A DNA stretch of 64,000 nt, taken from the NCBI GenBank assembly GCA_963573385.1, contig CAUYLG010026630.1, positions 28,124 through 92,123 on the forward strand, given 5' to 3'. This DNA comes from Cacajao melanocephalus. Lineage: Eukaryota; Chordata; Mammalia; Primates; Pitheciidae. A program made the position numbers and the translations under genes. The stretch's first letter is position 1; each line of letters opens with the position of its first letter. The notes under the pieces were generated by a model. It saw nothing but the letters and a program-made list of their open reading frames with translations. It did not search any database and was not told where the DNA came from. This document shows, piece by piece, positions 53,930 through 64,000 of this stretch.

Positions 53930-56645
53930 CTGTGATCTGCTATTGTCAGTTCAGAAAAAAAATCTCAATCTTCCTGATTTGTAAATAGTTGAAAGCTAGT
54001 GCACTTAACCGACTTGGGAGCTGCATCTTGGCTGTTGTCATAAAGCTCTTGTTGAGGAAGTTCATTGTCATAAAATTGTTAGAGGTTTTCCCTATTGTGT
54101 TTTTGAATACTAATCAAGTTCACCTTCCTCTTATATTACACTTTGACCAAATGAAGCTGAAACTATCCTGACATGGTTAAATACTTCTCATAGTATATCC
54201 TCTGAGGTTCATTATAGAAAAATGTTGCAGTCCAATAAATTCAGCCGGTTTTGTCATTTTAAAATTTTTATTAAAAACCTTTAAGATAAAATATAACTAA
54301 CTCTTCTCAGCCTTAGTACACCAAAAAGCAGATATAAGTAGGAAAAAAATTTATATAGGAATATCTTCCGAAATAAGCTCACAATTCCTGAGCTGAAAAA
54401 AGGTCTTCTATATTCTTAATTCCAGCTATGCAGGTAAAAAAAATCTAGTACAAAAGAGGTAGCAGGGTATGACTGGAGTCCAGGCCATCTAACTCAGTCC
54501 AGTTCTCTTACATTAAGTTTTAGTTTTTATAACTTTGTTCTATTATCTATGGTCCTCATTATCATTTATGTATGCGTGTGTGTGAGAAATACTGTACCAT
54601 AAATATGATACATTTATTTTGCAATTATCTATATTATGCTATAATCAAATGTCAAGTAGTCAAATGTCCACGATAGACATATTTAGTTGCAATATCATTT
54701 CTAGTATCAAACCTTGAAATCTCTAATCATATGTTCTTCATATTTATTTCTCTTCACTGATGACGAATTTTTTTGCTACTGTCAACATCAAAATATATGG
54801 AAAATCCATTATTTCAAAAGAGCAATTTCAGACCAATTTTCAACAGAAAAGTATTCAAATAATAGGCTCTAATGTACTTATATGAATGCTGTATAAATAT
54901 GTCCATCCCTATGGAATTCTTATCATATCCTGCAAAGTAGCAAGGCTATCAGTTACTTTTAGTGAAGAAACAATTTCCATTTCACTCTCAGCCTGTCTTT
55001 TGGGTCACATCAATGTCTGTAATTCACATTTCTAATTTTAAGATAATAAAATTTGATATTCTTCCTCTTAATCATTGTAAGCTTGGGGGAGGATCTGAAA
55101 AGGTGAAAGGAGGGAAGACATGTTTTAATAAGAAACTCCTAAATGAAACTTAATTTCTTAAAAAAGAACTCGACATCAATATAATATTCTTAAAAATAAA
55201 ACATCTCAATCCGTACAAAGACAGGTAATACCCATGTAAAAATCTCATATTAACCCACCAGTGTCCTTCAGCCTGTGTTGAGAAGCACCAACTCTCAGGC
55301 TGGGGAAATAGTTTATCCTCCCAGGTCCACTCAATTCTTGGCCTATAGGCTGAGATTGCCACCGAGGGAGCCAATTAGTGCCAAATATGTTGGTGGTTTT
55401 CTGATGCAGGAAAATCTCCTCTAAGAACTGGACTGAGATGAGCCATCAAATGATAGTGACGTTCAGTCACTAATGATCTTGGATTTAAATAGAGACTTTT
55501 AATTGGGTTACCAAGCAACCTGCAAAGATTTTGGTGATACCTGCTGAGTCAACTGGATAGTTTGTAACCCACTGTTCTCTGATTATGTTATCTTTGATAT
55601 GAGTACATTACATATTATAAACGATCAGCATGGATTTTTTTTTCTTTGTCATTAGCCAAGAAAAGACATCACTAAGTCTTTTGTTCATTCCTTGCATTAT
55701 GTTTCCATATGTCCAAAAGAGGGTGAGCAGAGTAAAGGGTGGCTATAGGGAACAGAGAATGAGTATTCATTAAGCCATCCCCTTATGCCCTAGGCTTCTG
55801 CTAAGTAGAGTTAGACCTCATGACATCAGAAAAGGCTACAAGCAATTGTTTCGTAAATCTTATTTCCACTTAATTAACAAAGCGGGAATTTTGTGTTTGT
55901 TTCTTAGATCATTTTTTAAAACATAAGAAAGTGAAATGTGAGGGTATTGTTATTATGGTTTTTGTTTTACCGGAGTTTTATTTTCAAATAAAACTTCTCA
56001 AGAAAAATAAATTCTGCCTCTTATTGTTTCCAGATGCCTCTGTCAGTTGCTGTGCTCCAGTATATTCACTTTTTTTCAGACTGCTACTGTCATTTCCTTC
56101 TATCTTCCTTGCTCGGCTGCCTCACACGGGTCTCCATCAGTTCCTTAAACTACAACTGTTAGTTGTCTTGCCCCCATTTGGGTTGGGTATTATTTTTCCC
56201 AGCGCTACTGTTCTGCCCCTCGGGCTTTTAGGTAACATTTCACATTGGCTTTCAACCTACCACATCTCCAAATACACAGTGGGCTCTTCAGAAATGCTGC
56301 CTTTTCCCTTTAACATATGTGTGTGGTGTAACTTCCCCACTGTAGATGATGCAGTGGCTAGATCTGTGCTTCTCCCAGCTTTTCTTCCACAGCCACCTTT
56401 TCCTTTCTCACTCACTTGAACTCTTTGTTAGTAGGTATTCCTAAGGGAAAGTGTGTGCTGATGGGCTGGCTTTGTGTTTCTTTGAGAACTTTCTCCTCTC
56501 CCTTTGAGAACTTGTGCCACATGAGAAATAACATCAGTAGACCTAACTTTTCCATTCCTAGCTCTATTGCAAATGCAAGCAGTCAAGCAAATGATAACAA
56601 ATCATAGTGCTGTTTGAAAGGTTGCATTCACAGGACACTTAGAGC
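53930..56645. other. no recognised repeat; holds the longest open frame
   Basis: About 2.7 kb unassigned. The longest open frame of the window (55931-56419, plus, 162 codons) lies here. Its product is hydrophobic and rich in L, F, P and S, with no domain, start context or neighbour that I recognise, so I do not call it a gene. Confidence 0.45.
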
Positions 56646-56649
56646 TCTC

Positions 56650-56740
56650 GATTGTGTTTCACAAATGAGGAAACCGAGGGCCCAACATGTTAAAAGGCTA
56701 GAAAATGTTACATAATTAGTAGAAAATGACTGAGAATTAA
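56650..56740 (+). repeat. MIR-like fragment
   Basis: 'tttcacaaatgaggaaaccgagggcccaacatgttaaaaggctag' matches the MIR core 'acagatgaggaaactgaggc'. Confidence 0.5.
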
Positions 56741-56744
56741 ATCT

Positions 56745-59080
56745 TGCCTATAACTCCTCATCACATGTTTTGTACGGTACTTCGTGGTATCTCATTTGAT
56801 CACTGTATTCCTGACCCACTTTCACTTCCCACTGTGTTTTCTAAACAGAAGTTAAAGTGGCAGCAGATTCTACATGTTTTATAGAGAGAGATTTCATTCA
56901 TAAAATACAAAGTGAATGATAATATTATGAAGAAGGGGAACTGAAATAAAGAGAAAAATGTAAAACATATTTAAATATGAGTTGAAGCTCTAAGTGCTTA
57001 TACAAGAGGAAAGAATGTCCCATGCCATTGTAGGTATCGTATACCTGTGAATCACTGCCCTTCTGCACACCAAAGTGTCAAAAATTAAATGGGGGAAAAA
57101 ATCATACACCTAACAGGATGTTCTTTTAAAGGATTATCCTACTAAGTTTGGAGTTGGAGAAATACCTTGCTGTTATATCTCAACTTAGCACTGGGGCTTG
57201 GAAAGCTGTTTAGGGAAACCCCACCTCTTCCTTACAAACTTTCCCAAATGTGGGTTTTATGTTGTAGCCCTTATAAGATTATTTCCAAGTTCCTTTTGAG
57301 CCAAATTATCAGCTGGGTTCCCATTAAAAGCCTTGGCAAAGAAAATTCTTAAATGTGAGTTTGCCAAAGTATAAAATGTGATTTCTGATTGTTGTCTTTC
57401 CTTCTTCCTATTTCCCTCTTCTTTCTTTTCTCTGAGCAGCCTAACGAGTGATACAAACCAGGCTGAGCACTACATGCTTGCAACAGAGTAATACCCTAAT
57501 TATCATCCTCTTAGTAAGGGCTGCTTTTGACAGGTGTCAACTAGATTTAAATGGTTGGCTGCTGGGTTCTCTTTTTTTTCCTTTTTTCTACGCTGCCATT
57601 CCTTGAGGTAGGGTTAAATGCTGACATCCCTTTGTGCTTAACCAGAGAAAACTATCAAAGCAATGTATAAATTATAGCTCCAGTTACACGGATGCTTAGG
57701 AGGCTCATCCACCTCTAATGACAAGATATGCAATCAACCTGGGCTGTAGTTTTTGAACAGAGTTGTGAAGTCTGGTTAATGAAATCTCACATTTCATATG
57801 GTTTCTGACTGTATTTTTAGATACTTTTACAAGTAGGATATCCCAGTTAGTTATTCTATCTTTTTATCTCTGGTACGAATAAATTACAGAGTTCTGCTTC
57901 TTATCAAAGAAAGCATTATTTGCTCATCATCTGGGAAACACAAAATAGTTTTTAGACTATAAATTATTCTTAAAGCAAATCTTAGATGAGTTGGGTACTC
58001 TTTGTCATGTATGTATACATGTTTGTGAGAGAGAAAGAGAATGTCTGCTTGATGGCATTCATTCTAAATGATCGTAGACAGACTACCTGATTGTCATCTT
58101 ACCTGTCAGTCCTTAAAGGAAACTACCCTAGAACACAAACGAGCAAGCCACCACCAAAAATACGCTTTCCAGCTCCTTGACCAACAGCTGTGAATGATAG
58201 AATACACCCAGCTCCTCCTATGGCATTTTCTTCCGGCTAACTGGCAGAGAATGTGATTCCGTGGTAGACAGTTGGAAAATGACCCCTTGTAATGATGGAA
58301 TTTACATAAATAAATGCTGATAGCACAAAACAGATAATATGCTGTGGGTATCATCACAATAAGTTGTCTCCCACTGACACAGAGTCTAAGTTGGAAGCAC
58401 ACAATCATGCACATCAAACTAATGCCAGTGGCTCATTACTGTCATGGTGGTAAAGGCAAAAACATATCCCCCATAGACAGCTCAAGGCTGGGCCACAAGC
58501 CAAAGTGTTTGATTTTGCTGACATAGTAACTGAGTCAACAAAAATAGGATATAATGGTAATACATCAGGGGAATCCGCACCAGGGCAGACCTGCAGCTTA
58601 ATGGACTGTGAATCCTATGTCTGTGCAGAGCGTCCTTTCACTGGTATTGACCCATAATATATCTGCTTCCATATTTGCCAATTCTATAGAAATAGATTAC
58701 AGAAGCATGTTTTCAAGACTTGAAATGTCTGCAAGACATTCTGTTAGCTTTTCCTAAAACAGATATGACTCTTATAAATACTTAAATAATGTCACATATC
58801 CCAGGCTAAAACACGTCACAGAATATTTCAGAGTACCTGCTGCTGTTTGATCTAAGTTTGTCCTGAGTTCTCATTATGGCACTGGAGTTGTTTTCAAACA
58901 ATAGAATATTCATTTGCCACAGAAACATCTTTCCTATCTTTAAAAGAAAATAGAATAGCTATCACCAGGAGAATATTTAACCCTGAATATTTCACAAAAC
59001 CTTGAAAACAAATATGGCCCTAGTGTAGGAGGTTAGTGAAGCAACAGGTACTGACCCACCAACTTCATCCATCTCTCTTC
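56745..59080. other. no recognised feature
   Basis: About 2.3 kb of unassigned sequence. The minus-strand open frame 58106-58417 was examined and not accepted as a gene. Confidence 0.5.
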
Positions 59081-59084
59081 TGAA

Positions 59085-59575
59085 TGACAGACAGGGTAAC
59101 ATGTGGGACTGATATTATAAATGGCCCTGATGCTTCACCCTTCATTATATTCATGCCCTTTGCCACAATATTTTGCTGCTCTTCCCAACAAGAAGCGAGT
59201 ATCTTTCCTTGCCCCTTGGCGCTGAGTCAAGTCATGTGACTTGTCTTGGCCAATGGGATGGAAGCAATTTTGCTAGCAGCAAAGGCATAGAAAAGCATCT
59301 GCACAAGTCAGCTTAGGCTATGAAGACACTGTCTAGGAAGAACATGTCTGGCTTTGCTTGCTGGAGGGCAGGAGACACACGGAAGAGAGCTAAGTTGTTC
59401 TATTAAGGCCAGCCAACAACCAGCCAATCCCTAGATGGCTGAGTGAGCTCAAATCAGAACCACCTGAGTCTACCCTATATCATCTGCAGATTCAGGAACT
59501 AATAGACGCTGAATGCTTTAAGCCCCTGAGTTGTATACTATCTGTTAAGAGCATTACTGTGTTAATAGACAACTG
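59085..59575 (+). repeat. ancient LTR-like repeat
   Basis: 'catgtgacttgtcttggccaatgggatg', 'gccagccaacaaccagccaatcc' and the terminal 'tttaagcccctgagttgtatac' with 'gtgttaatagacaactgg' follow the order of old MaLR/MER-like LTRs. Family not resolved. Confidence 0.5.
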
Positions 59576-59679
59576 GAGAGTTTTCACAAAGTTTTACAAT
59601 ATCAAAAATAAACAGGAGAAATACATTCTATAAATAATGCAAGAAGAGATTATTTATTGAGTTACCAGATTTAAAATAC

Positions 59680-60400
59680 AAACATAGGAAAATGGAAATT
59701 AAATCACAATGAGACACCACTTCACAGCTGCTAGGGAGGACTATAATCAAAGATAGACAAAATCAAATGTTTGCAATGATATGAAGGAATTGGAGCCTCG
59801 TATGTTGCTGGTGGGAATATAAAGTGGTGCACCCACTTTGGAAAACAAACCGTTCCTCAAAATGTTAAACATAGCAATACTCCTCCTTGGTATTTACCCA
59901 AGAGAAAGGAAAAGCTAGGTCCATGTAAAAACTTGTACAAATGTTCATGAGAACATTACACAAATGGCCAAAAAGGAAACAATTCAAATATGGATCAACA
60001 GATGAATGAATAAACAAAATTTGGTATATCCATACCATAAAATATTACTCAGCAAGAAAAAGCAATGAGTGCTGATATAGGTGACAATGCATGAATTTTG
60101 AAAACATTATGCTAAATAAAAGAAGCCAGTCACCAAGTCCCACGTACCATGGGACTCTATTTATACAAAATACCCAAAACAGGCAATTCTATAAATGAAG
60201 AAAACAGATTGATCATTGCAGCGATGGAGGGCATGGGAAGTAACTACCAAAGAGGGAAAAAAATGTAAAATCAGATGACAGTGATCATAGTGATGGTTGC
60301 ACAACTCTGTGTTTATACTAAAACTCATTTAATTGTCTATAGGTGATTTTTATGCTGTATGAATTATATCTCAATGAACCTGGTAAAAATTACGTAAACA
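59680..60400 (+). mobile_element. ancient LINE-1 (L1M) 3' end
   Basis: 'aaatcacaatgagacaccacttcacagctgctagg', 'gttgctggtgggaatataaagtggtgc', 'ccttggtatttacccaagagaaagg', 'atggatcaacagatgaatgaataaac' and 'attatatctcaatgaacctgg' mark the end of ORF2 and the 3' UTR of an L1M copy. Confidence 0.88.
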
Positions 60401-60404
60401 CTTA

Positions 60405-60925
60405 TGCCTATCTTCCGATCAGAACATGGCTTATTTCTTGTTTTAGCCTCTCTTTTTTCTACCTTCTTGATTGGAAACTTTAGAGTGAAAACCAAACAAA
60501 TCAAAAGTCTTTGTATTGCTTCTTTAGAACCGCACACTTATTTACTATATTTGACACATTTAAAAAGCGAAATAATGAAGAATTTTTGATGTTCTGTACT
60601 AGACACTGATTTTTCACAGAACTCCAGCTCTGTCTTGTTTTCTGTGATACTCACTCATTCTCAGCTTGCTCTTAAAATTGATCTGTGAAAAAGAAAGGGC
60701 ACTACTTATCACCTCTTAGGGTTTGCCTATCAAGGCCAACTTCAGGGTGTAAATGACACTTGCACCAGGCATTCTTGGAGCTGTCCCCAATTTAGTGTTC
60801 ACAGCCGCTCCTGCAGCAGCAGGTTTGAGGTTTAACTTGCCCAGTTGTGAGAAACTGAGTGAATAGACAGCCCACAGTGCTGTCACCTGAGTTACCTCTT
60901 CTGGAATCCCCACCCACTGCCACCC
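60405..60925. other. no recognised feature
   Basis: Unassigned sequence. Confidence 0.5.
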
Positions 60926-60929
60926 ACCA

Positions 60930-61265
60930 CAGCATTTTTTCAGGTCTTCATGATTTTTGCCTAAATTACCACTTTTTTCCAGACTGGCTCACTGGCTTCT
61001 GGTTTCAGTCCCCTCAAGTCCGCCCTCCTAATTGTCCCCAGGGTGATGGTTGTGAAGCGGGTAACCTGACATTTCGTGTCCTTACAAAAAACAATTCCAG
61101 TTTCTTCTAATCACTCCAGATAAAGGAAAAATGTCATAGTGTAACTTAGAAGGTCTTTCATAATCTGACAGCCATGAGAAATCTTGCCACTCCTTCCCCT
61201 TGGAGCTAATAAACGTTCGCTCTTCTCTCTCATGCCTTCAAATAAGTGCTCCCTTGTCTTTATCT
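60930..61265 (+). repeat. L2 LINE fragment
   Basis: 'gaaggtctttcataatctgacagccatgagaaatcttgccactccttcccc' matches L2 'caaggccctccatgatctggcccctgcctacctctccagcctc'. Upstream text is compatible. Confidence 0.55.
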
Positions 61266-61509
61266 GTGGTAGAGGGGAGGAAATTAAATTACAAATAGAT
61301 TAAATATACTGGGAGAGAAAGAAATGGGGGGTTGCTGCTTAACAGGTACAAAGTTTTATTCATTCAAGATGAAAATGTTTTAGAAATCTGTACAACATTG
61401 AACTTAGTGTTAACAATACTGCACTGCACATTTAAAAATGTAAGCATCTCATATGCTTTTTACAATAGAATAGTTGAATTTATAAATATTTATATAGATT
61501 TGGATATAT

Positions 61510-62130
61510 CTTTATTGACCTCTCCTCACTTGACAAGCCCCCTCATCCTCTGGCAGTCCTTTTAGCACCAACTCTGCCAGGAGGCCTTTCTAAATCTGAG
61601 ATTCGCGTGCTCTCATATCTAAAGCTACTGGATCAGAAACTACCTTTTCTAAACCCATCTAAGCAAAGCACCCTCGTCCATGTTGACAGCAGTGCTCTCT
61701 ATACACACATCACACAGCATTATCACTTCTAGGATTTGTTTTATTTTTCTGTAAACTTTTTTCATAGCAAATTGTTACCAGTCCACATGTCTTTTTTTAA
61801 ATCACTTTAATTAATTTTAATTAATTCCTGCATCCTCATGTTTCCCTGCCATTACCTCTGCCTATAGCCACCTGCTGTATGGCATTCCTTGGATTTATAA
61901 ACATGTATGGATTCTTGATTGTGAATAAGACTTTGTAAAAATGTCTGTGTGTATTTTACACATAATCGCTATTCATCTGTCTGTCTCTGCTGCTGAATTG
62001 GAAGCTACTTGAGGACAGGAAACCAGCCTTTTCCCAACTTGAACACCTTACACAGTGTCTGATACCCAGTAAGAACTCAATAACTCTGTATTACATCCAT
62101 GCACGACATGATATGTTGATGAATTAAAAG
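61510..62130 (+). repeat. L2 LINE 3' end
   Basis: 'gaattggaagctacttgaggacaggaaacc' and 'cacagtgtctgatacccagtaagaactcaataactctg' are the L2 3' terminus. 'aggaggcctttctaaatctgag' upstream matches the preceding L2 block. Probably the same element as 60930-61265. Confidence 0.7.
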
Positions 62131-62134
62131 CACT

Positions 62135-63690
62135 ATATTTTAGTTGAATTTCTAATGATCTTTGTGTGCTTTTCAAGTTTTATATCTTTTGCTACAAATC
62201 TAACAACGAGAACCCTGCAATAAGAGCTAAAAATCTTAAAATATGAGACTATTTGAATCTCAGCCTCTTTGCTGCCCATTTCTTCCTTTTCTGGCGTGTC
62301 CCTGAAGCTCTCTATCCCAACTGAAACTAGTAGATATTTTAGACCATCTAGTGGACAGTGGCTTAAATGTTTGGCAGATGTCTACTTCTTTCTCAAAATG
62401 GTTGCTGATTAATAGCTGAAGGGATCAACCCCAGAGGGAACCTGAGGTTTCCAACCTGCCCAAAGCCAGCTTTCTCATTCCCATTTCCCACCAGAGGACC
62501 ACAAAGATTTTTCCCTTGACTTTGAAACAACACTTGGTTTTACAGTCTGCTTGCCTGTGGTTTAGGAACCAAGCATGTCAGCACTCCTTTTTACTGCCTC
62601 AGTGTAGCAGCAAATGTGTTTTGTTCTCTCCTTTTGAAAGTGAAGATTATATTTTAAAATCACTCTTGCCCCTAGGGAGCCACTCACTCCTAACTCCCTG
62701 ACAGGCCATGAGGACCTCAAAATTAAGAAAGATGTCCAGAAATGTGAGTTTGTACAGAAAGGACTAGAAAACCACCCAGACACGTAACGGCTCAGTTATG
62801 TGCCTGGCTTCTGTCAGGAGAAATGTGTGTCTGAATTTTCAGGCTCATAATAGACATGTACAGCTAACTGACTTTTATCTCGCCTCTGTCATATTGATCT
62901 ATCAGTGAATCTATAATAGAAGATGGGAGCTTGGAACAGTAAAAAGTAATAACCATTGAGATGGATAGCCTGAGCAAAAATGTAGTTTCATGGGGACACT
63001 TAGTGCAAAGAACTGTAGATTCATGTCAAGGGGGCATAAGTATCCCCTTCAAAGCCAACTGTTAAAAACACCTAGTGCACAGATGACCTGCCTTCAGAAT
63101 ATGATATGTTTCTGTATTGATTTTCAGAGTTTCAAAACAACAGGAAATAGCCAAGTGAAAGTTTCTTTGCAGAGCACTAAAAGTAATTTACCTTCTTCCT
63201 TTGATTTCAGCATCAGATTTTGTTTTATGGTTCAAAGTACAAGTGCTTATTTTAAAAAATTCATTTCTAACTTATGGTGGAAAGCAGCACCAGACACCAA
63301 GAAAGTGTGGAGCAAGAAACAAGCCACAAAATGAAACAAAACAAAACCCACCAAATTGCATTAATGGAATTAGTGGTAAGTCATTACACAATGAAGTTTG
63401 TCTTTTAAGCACAGGCCCACTGATTGGTAGGCAGGATTTTACCATTATCAGATTGAGGAGCCTATAAAATGCCTAAAACTGTGGCTTTGAAGTCATCTGT
63501 ATTTGGCTTCTGTAATTCCATCTTCCATCCCTTTGCATGAAAAATAAACTCATATTCAAACAAAATTGGCCTTCCAGGACAGAAGAAAACACAGTTTGCT
63601 TTCCAGTGCAAACTGGTACCATTTGCAAATGTTTGGTCTACGATAAGTACTAAGCATGGGGCAATACTAATAATTTGTGACTCTTGACTC
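62135..63690. other. no recognised feature
   Basis: About 1.5 kb of unassigned sequence. Overlapping open frames at 62990-63334 and 63201-63467 have no recognised motif. Confidence 0.5.
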
Positions 63691-63695
63691 AACCT

Positions 63696-63790
63696 CTTTT
63701 TTTTTTGTTTTTGTTTTTGTTTTTTTTTATTTTTGAAAGAAAGGAAAAGAGAAGAAAGAAAGTGAAAGTGAAAGAAAGGAAAAAAAGAAT
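63696..63790. repeat. pyrimidine-rich then purine-rich low-complexity tract
   Basis: T-rich (TTTTTG)n-like DNA to about 63735 switches to GAAA-rich purine DNA. Within it, 63758-63775 reads GAAAGTGAAAGTGAAAGA, three tandem GAAANN units. It abuts the 5' edge of the L1 copy that follows. Confidence 0.9.
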
Positions 63791-63792
63791 GT

Positions 63793-64000
63793 AAAGCCCA
63801 TCAGACTCACGGCAGATCTCTCAGCAGAAACCCTACAAGCCAGAAGAGAGTGGGGGCCGACATTCAACATCCTTAAAGAAAAGAATTTTCAACCCAGAAT
63901 TTCATATCCAGCCAAACTAAGCTTCATAAGTGAAGGAAAAATAAAATTTTTTGAGAACAAGCAAGAACTCAGAGATTTCATCACCACCAGGCCTGCTTTA
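63793..64000 (+). mobile_element. LINE-1 (L1PA-like), truncated in ORF1, runs off window
   Basis: Begins in the ORF1 C-terminal domain. The frame from 63794 is open to the window end (69 codons) and includes 'LTADLSAETLQARREWGP' and 'ISYPAKLSFISEGKIKFF', close to the L1PA ORF1 protein. It lacks the 5' UTR and ORF1 start, so it is a 5'-truncated copy. Whether ORF2 follows intact cannot be seen. Confidence 0.92.

Noticed and set aside
58106..58417. Glycine-rich translation in an alternative minus-strand frame (around 58130-58240), loosely like a proteolipid membrane segment
   Set aside because: A stop interrupts it, the best frame differs from the open one, and no extended family signature can be read. 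Treated as chance.

Overview
The window is gene-poor, AT-rich mammalian nuclear DNA from a simian primate, most likely human. The evidence is Alu elements of J and S types, THE1/MST-class MaLR LTRs, L1P- and L1M-class LINE-1 copies, ancient L2 and MIR fragments, scarce CpG and long dinucleotide microsatellites. I found no protein-coding gene, no spliced-gene exon that I can support, no tRNA or rRNA gene, no CpG-island promoter and no prokaryotic-type feature. Family calls rest on consensus patterns known to me, not on a database search; subfamily names and outer edges of old fragments are approximate.

Layout. 1-12 kb: mostly unassigned sequence with eroded MIR, L2 and LTR-like fragments, a THE1 LTR inserted in a MIR with a perfect 5-bp target duplication, a GC-richer patch near 9.8-10.3 kb, and a 55-bp inverted repeat at 11.5-11.7 kb. 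12.2-17.2 kb: a 5'-truncated minus-strand LINE-1 carrying an AluS insertion and a 56-bp perfect palindromic microsatellite. 17-26 kb: old LTR-like repeats and minus-strand ancient L1 pieces with (TG)n tracts. 26.5-30.4 kb: a MaLR provirus-like element with two LTRs and internal region sitting in an L2, followed by an MST-like LTR inserted in an ancient L1. 31.4 kb: a full-length U6 snRNA retropseudogene with perfect 15-bp target duplications. 34-38.6 kb: ancient L1, MLT-like LTR, MIR, AluJ and an Alu right monomer. 38.6-45.0 kb: a near full-length ancient plus-strand L1M broken by an ERV1-like LTR and two Alus. 45-63.7 kb: scattered MIR/L2, a short L1 3' end, two MaLR-type LTRs, an AluS, an L1M 3' end and long unassigned stretches. 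63.8-64 kb: the start of a plus-strand L1PA-like copy, truncated in ORF1, running off the window.

How the parts relate. Nothing here forms a pathway or operon. The organising logic is layered retrotransposition: MIR and L2 are oldest, L1M next, then MaLR and ERV1 LTRs, L1P, Alu and the U6 copy. Several host/insert junctions are clear enough to order in time. The most unusual structures are the two inverted repeats at 11.5 and 13.9 kb. I see no undescribed biological system; those DNA structures and an IRF-like (GAAANN)3 motif at 63.76 kb are the best leads.
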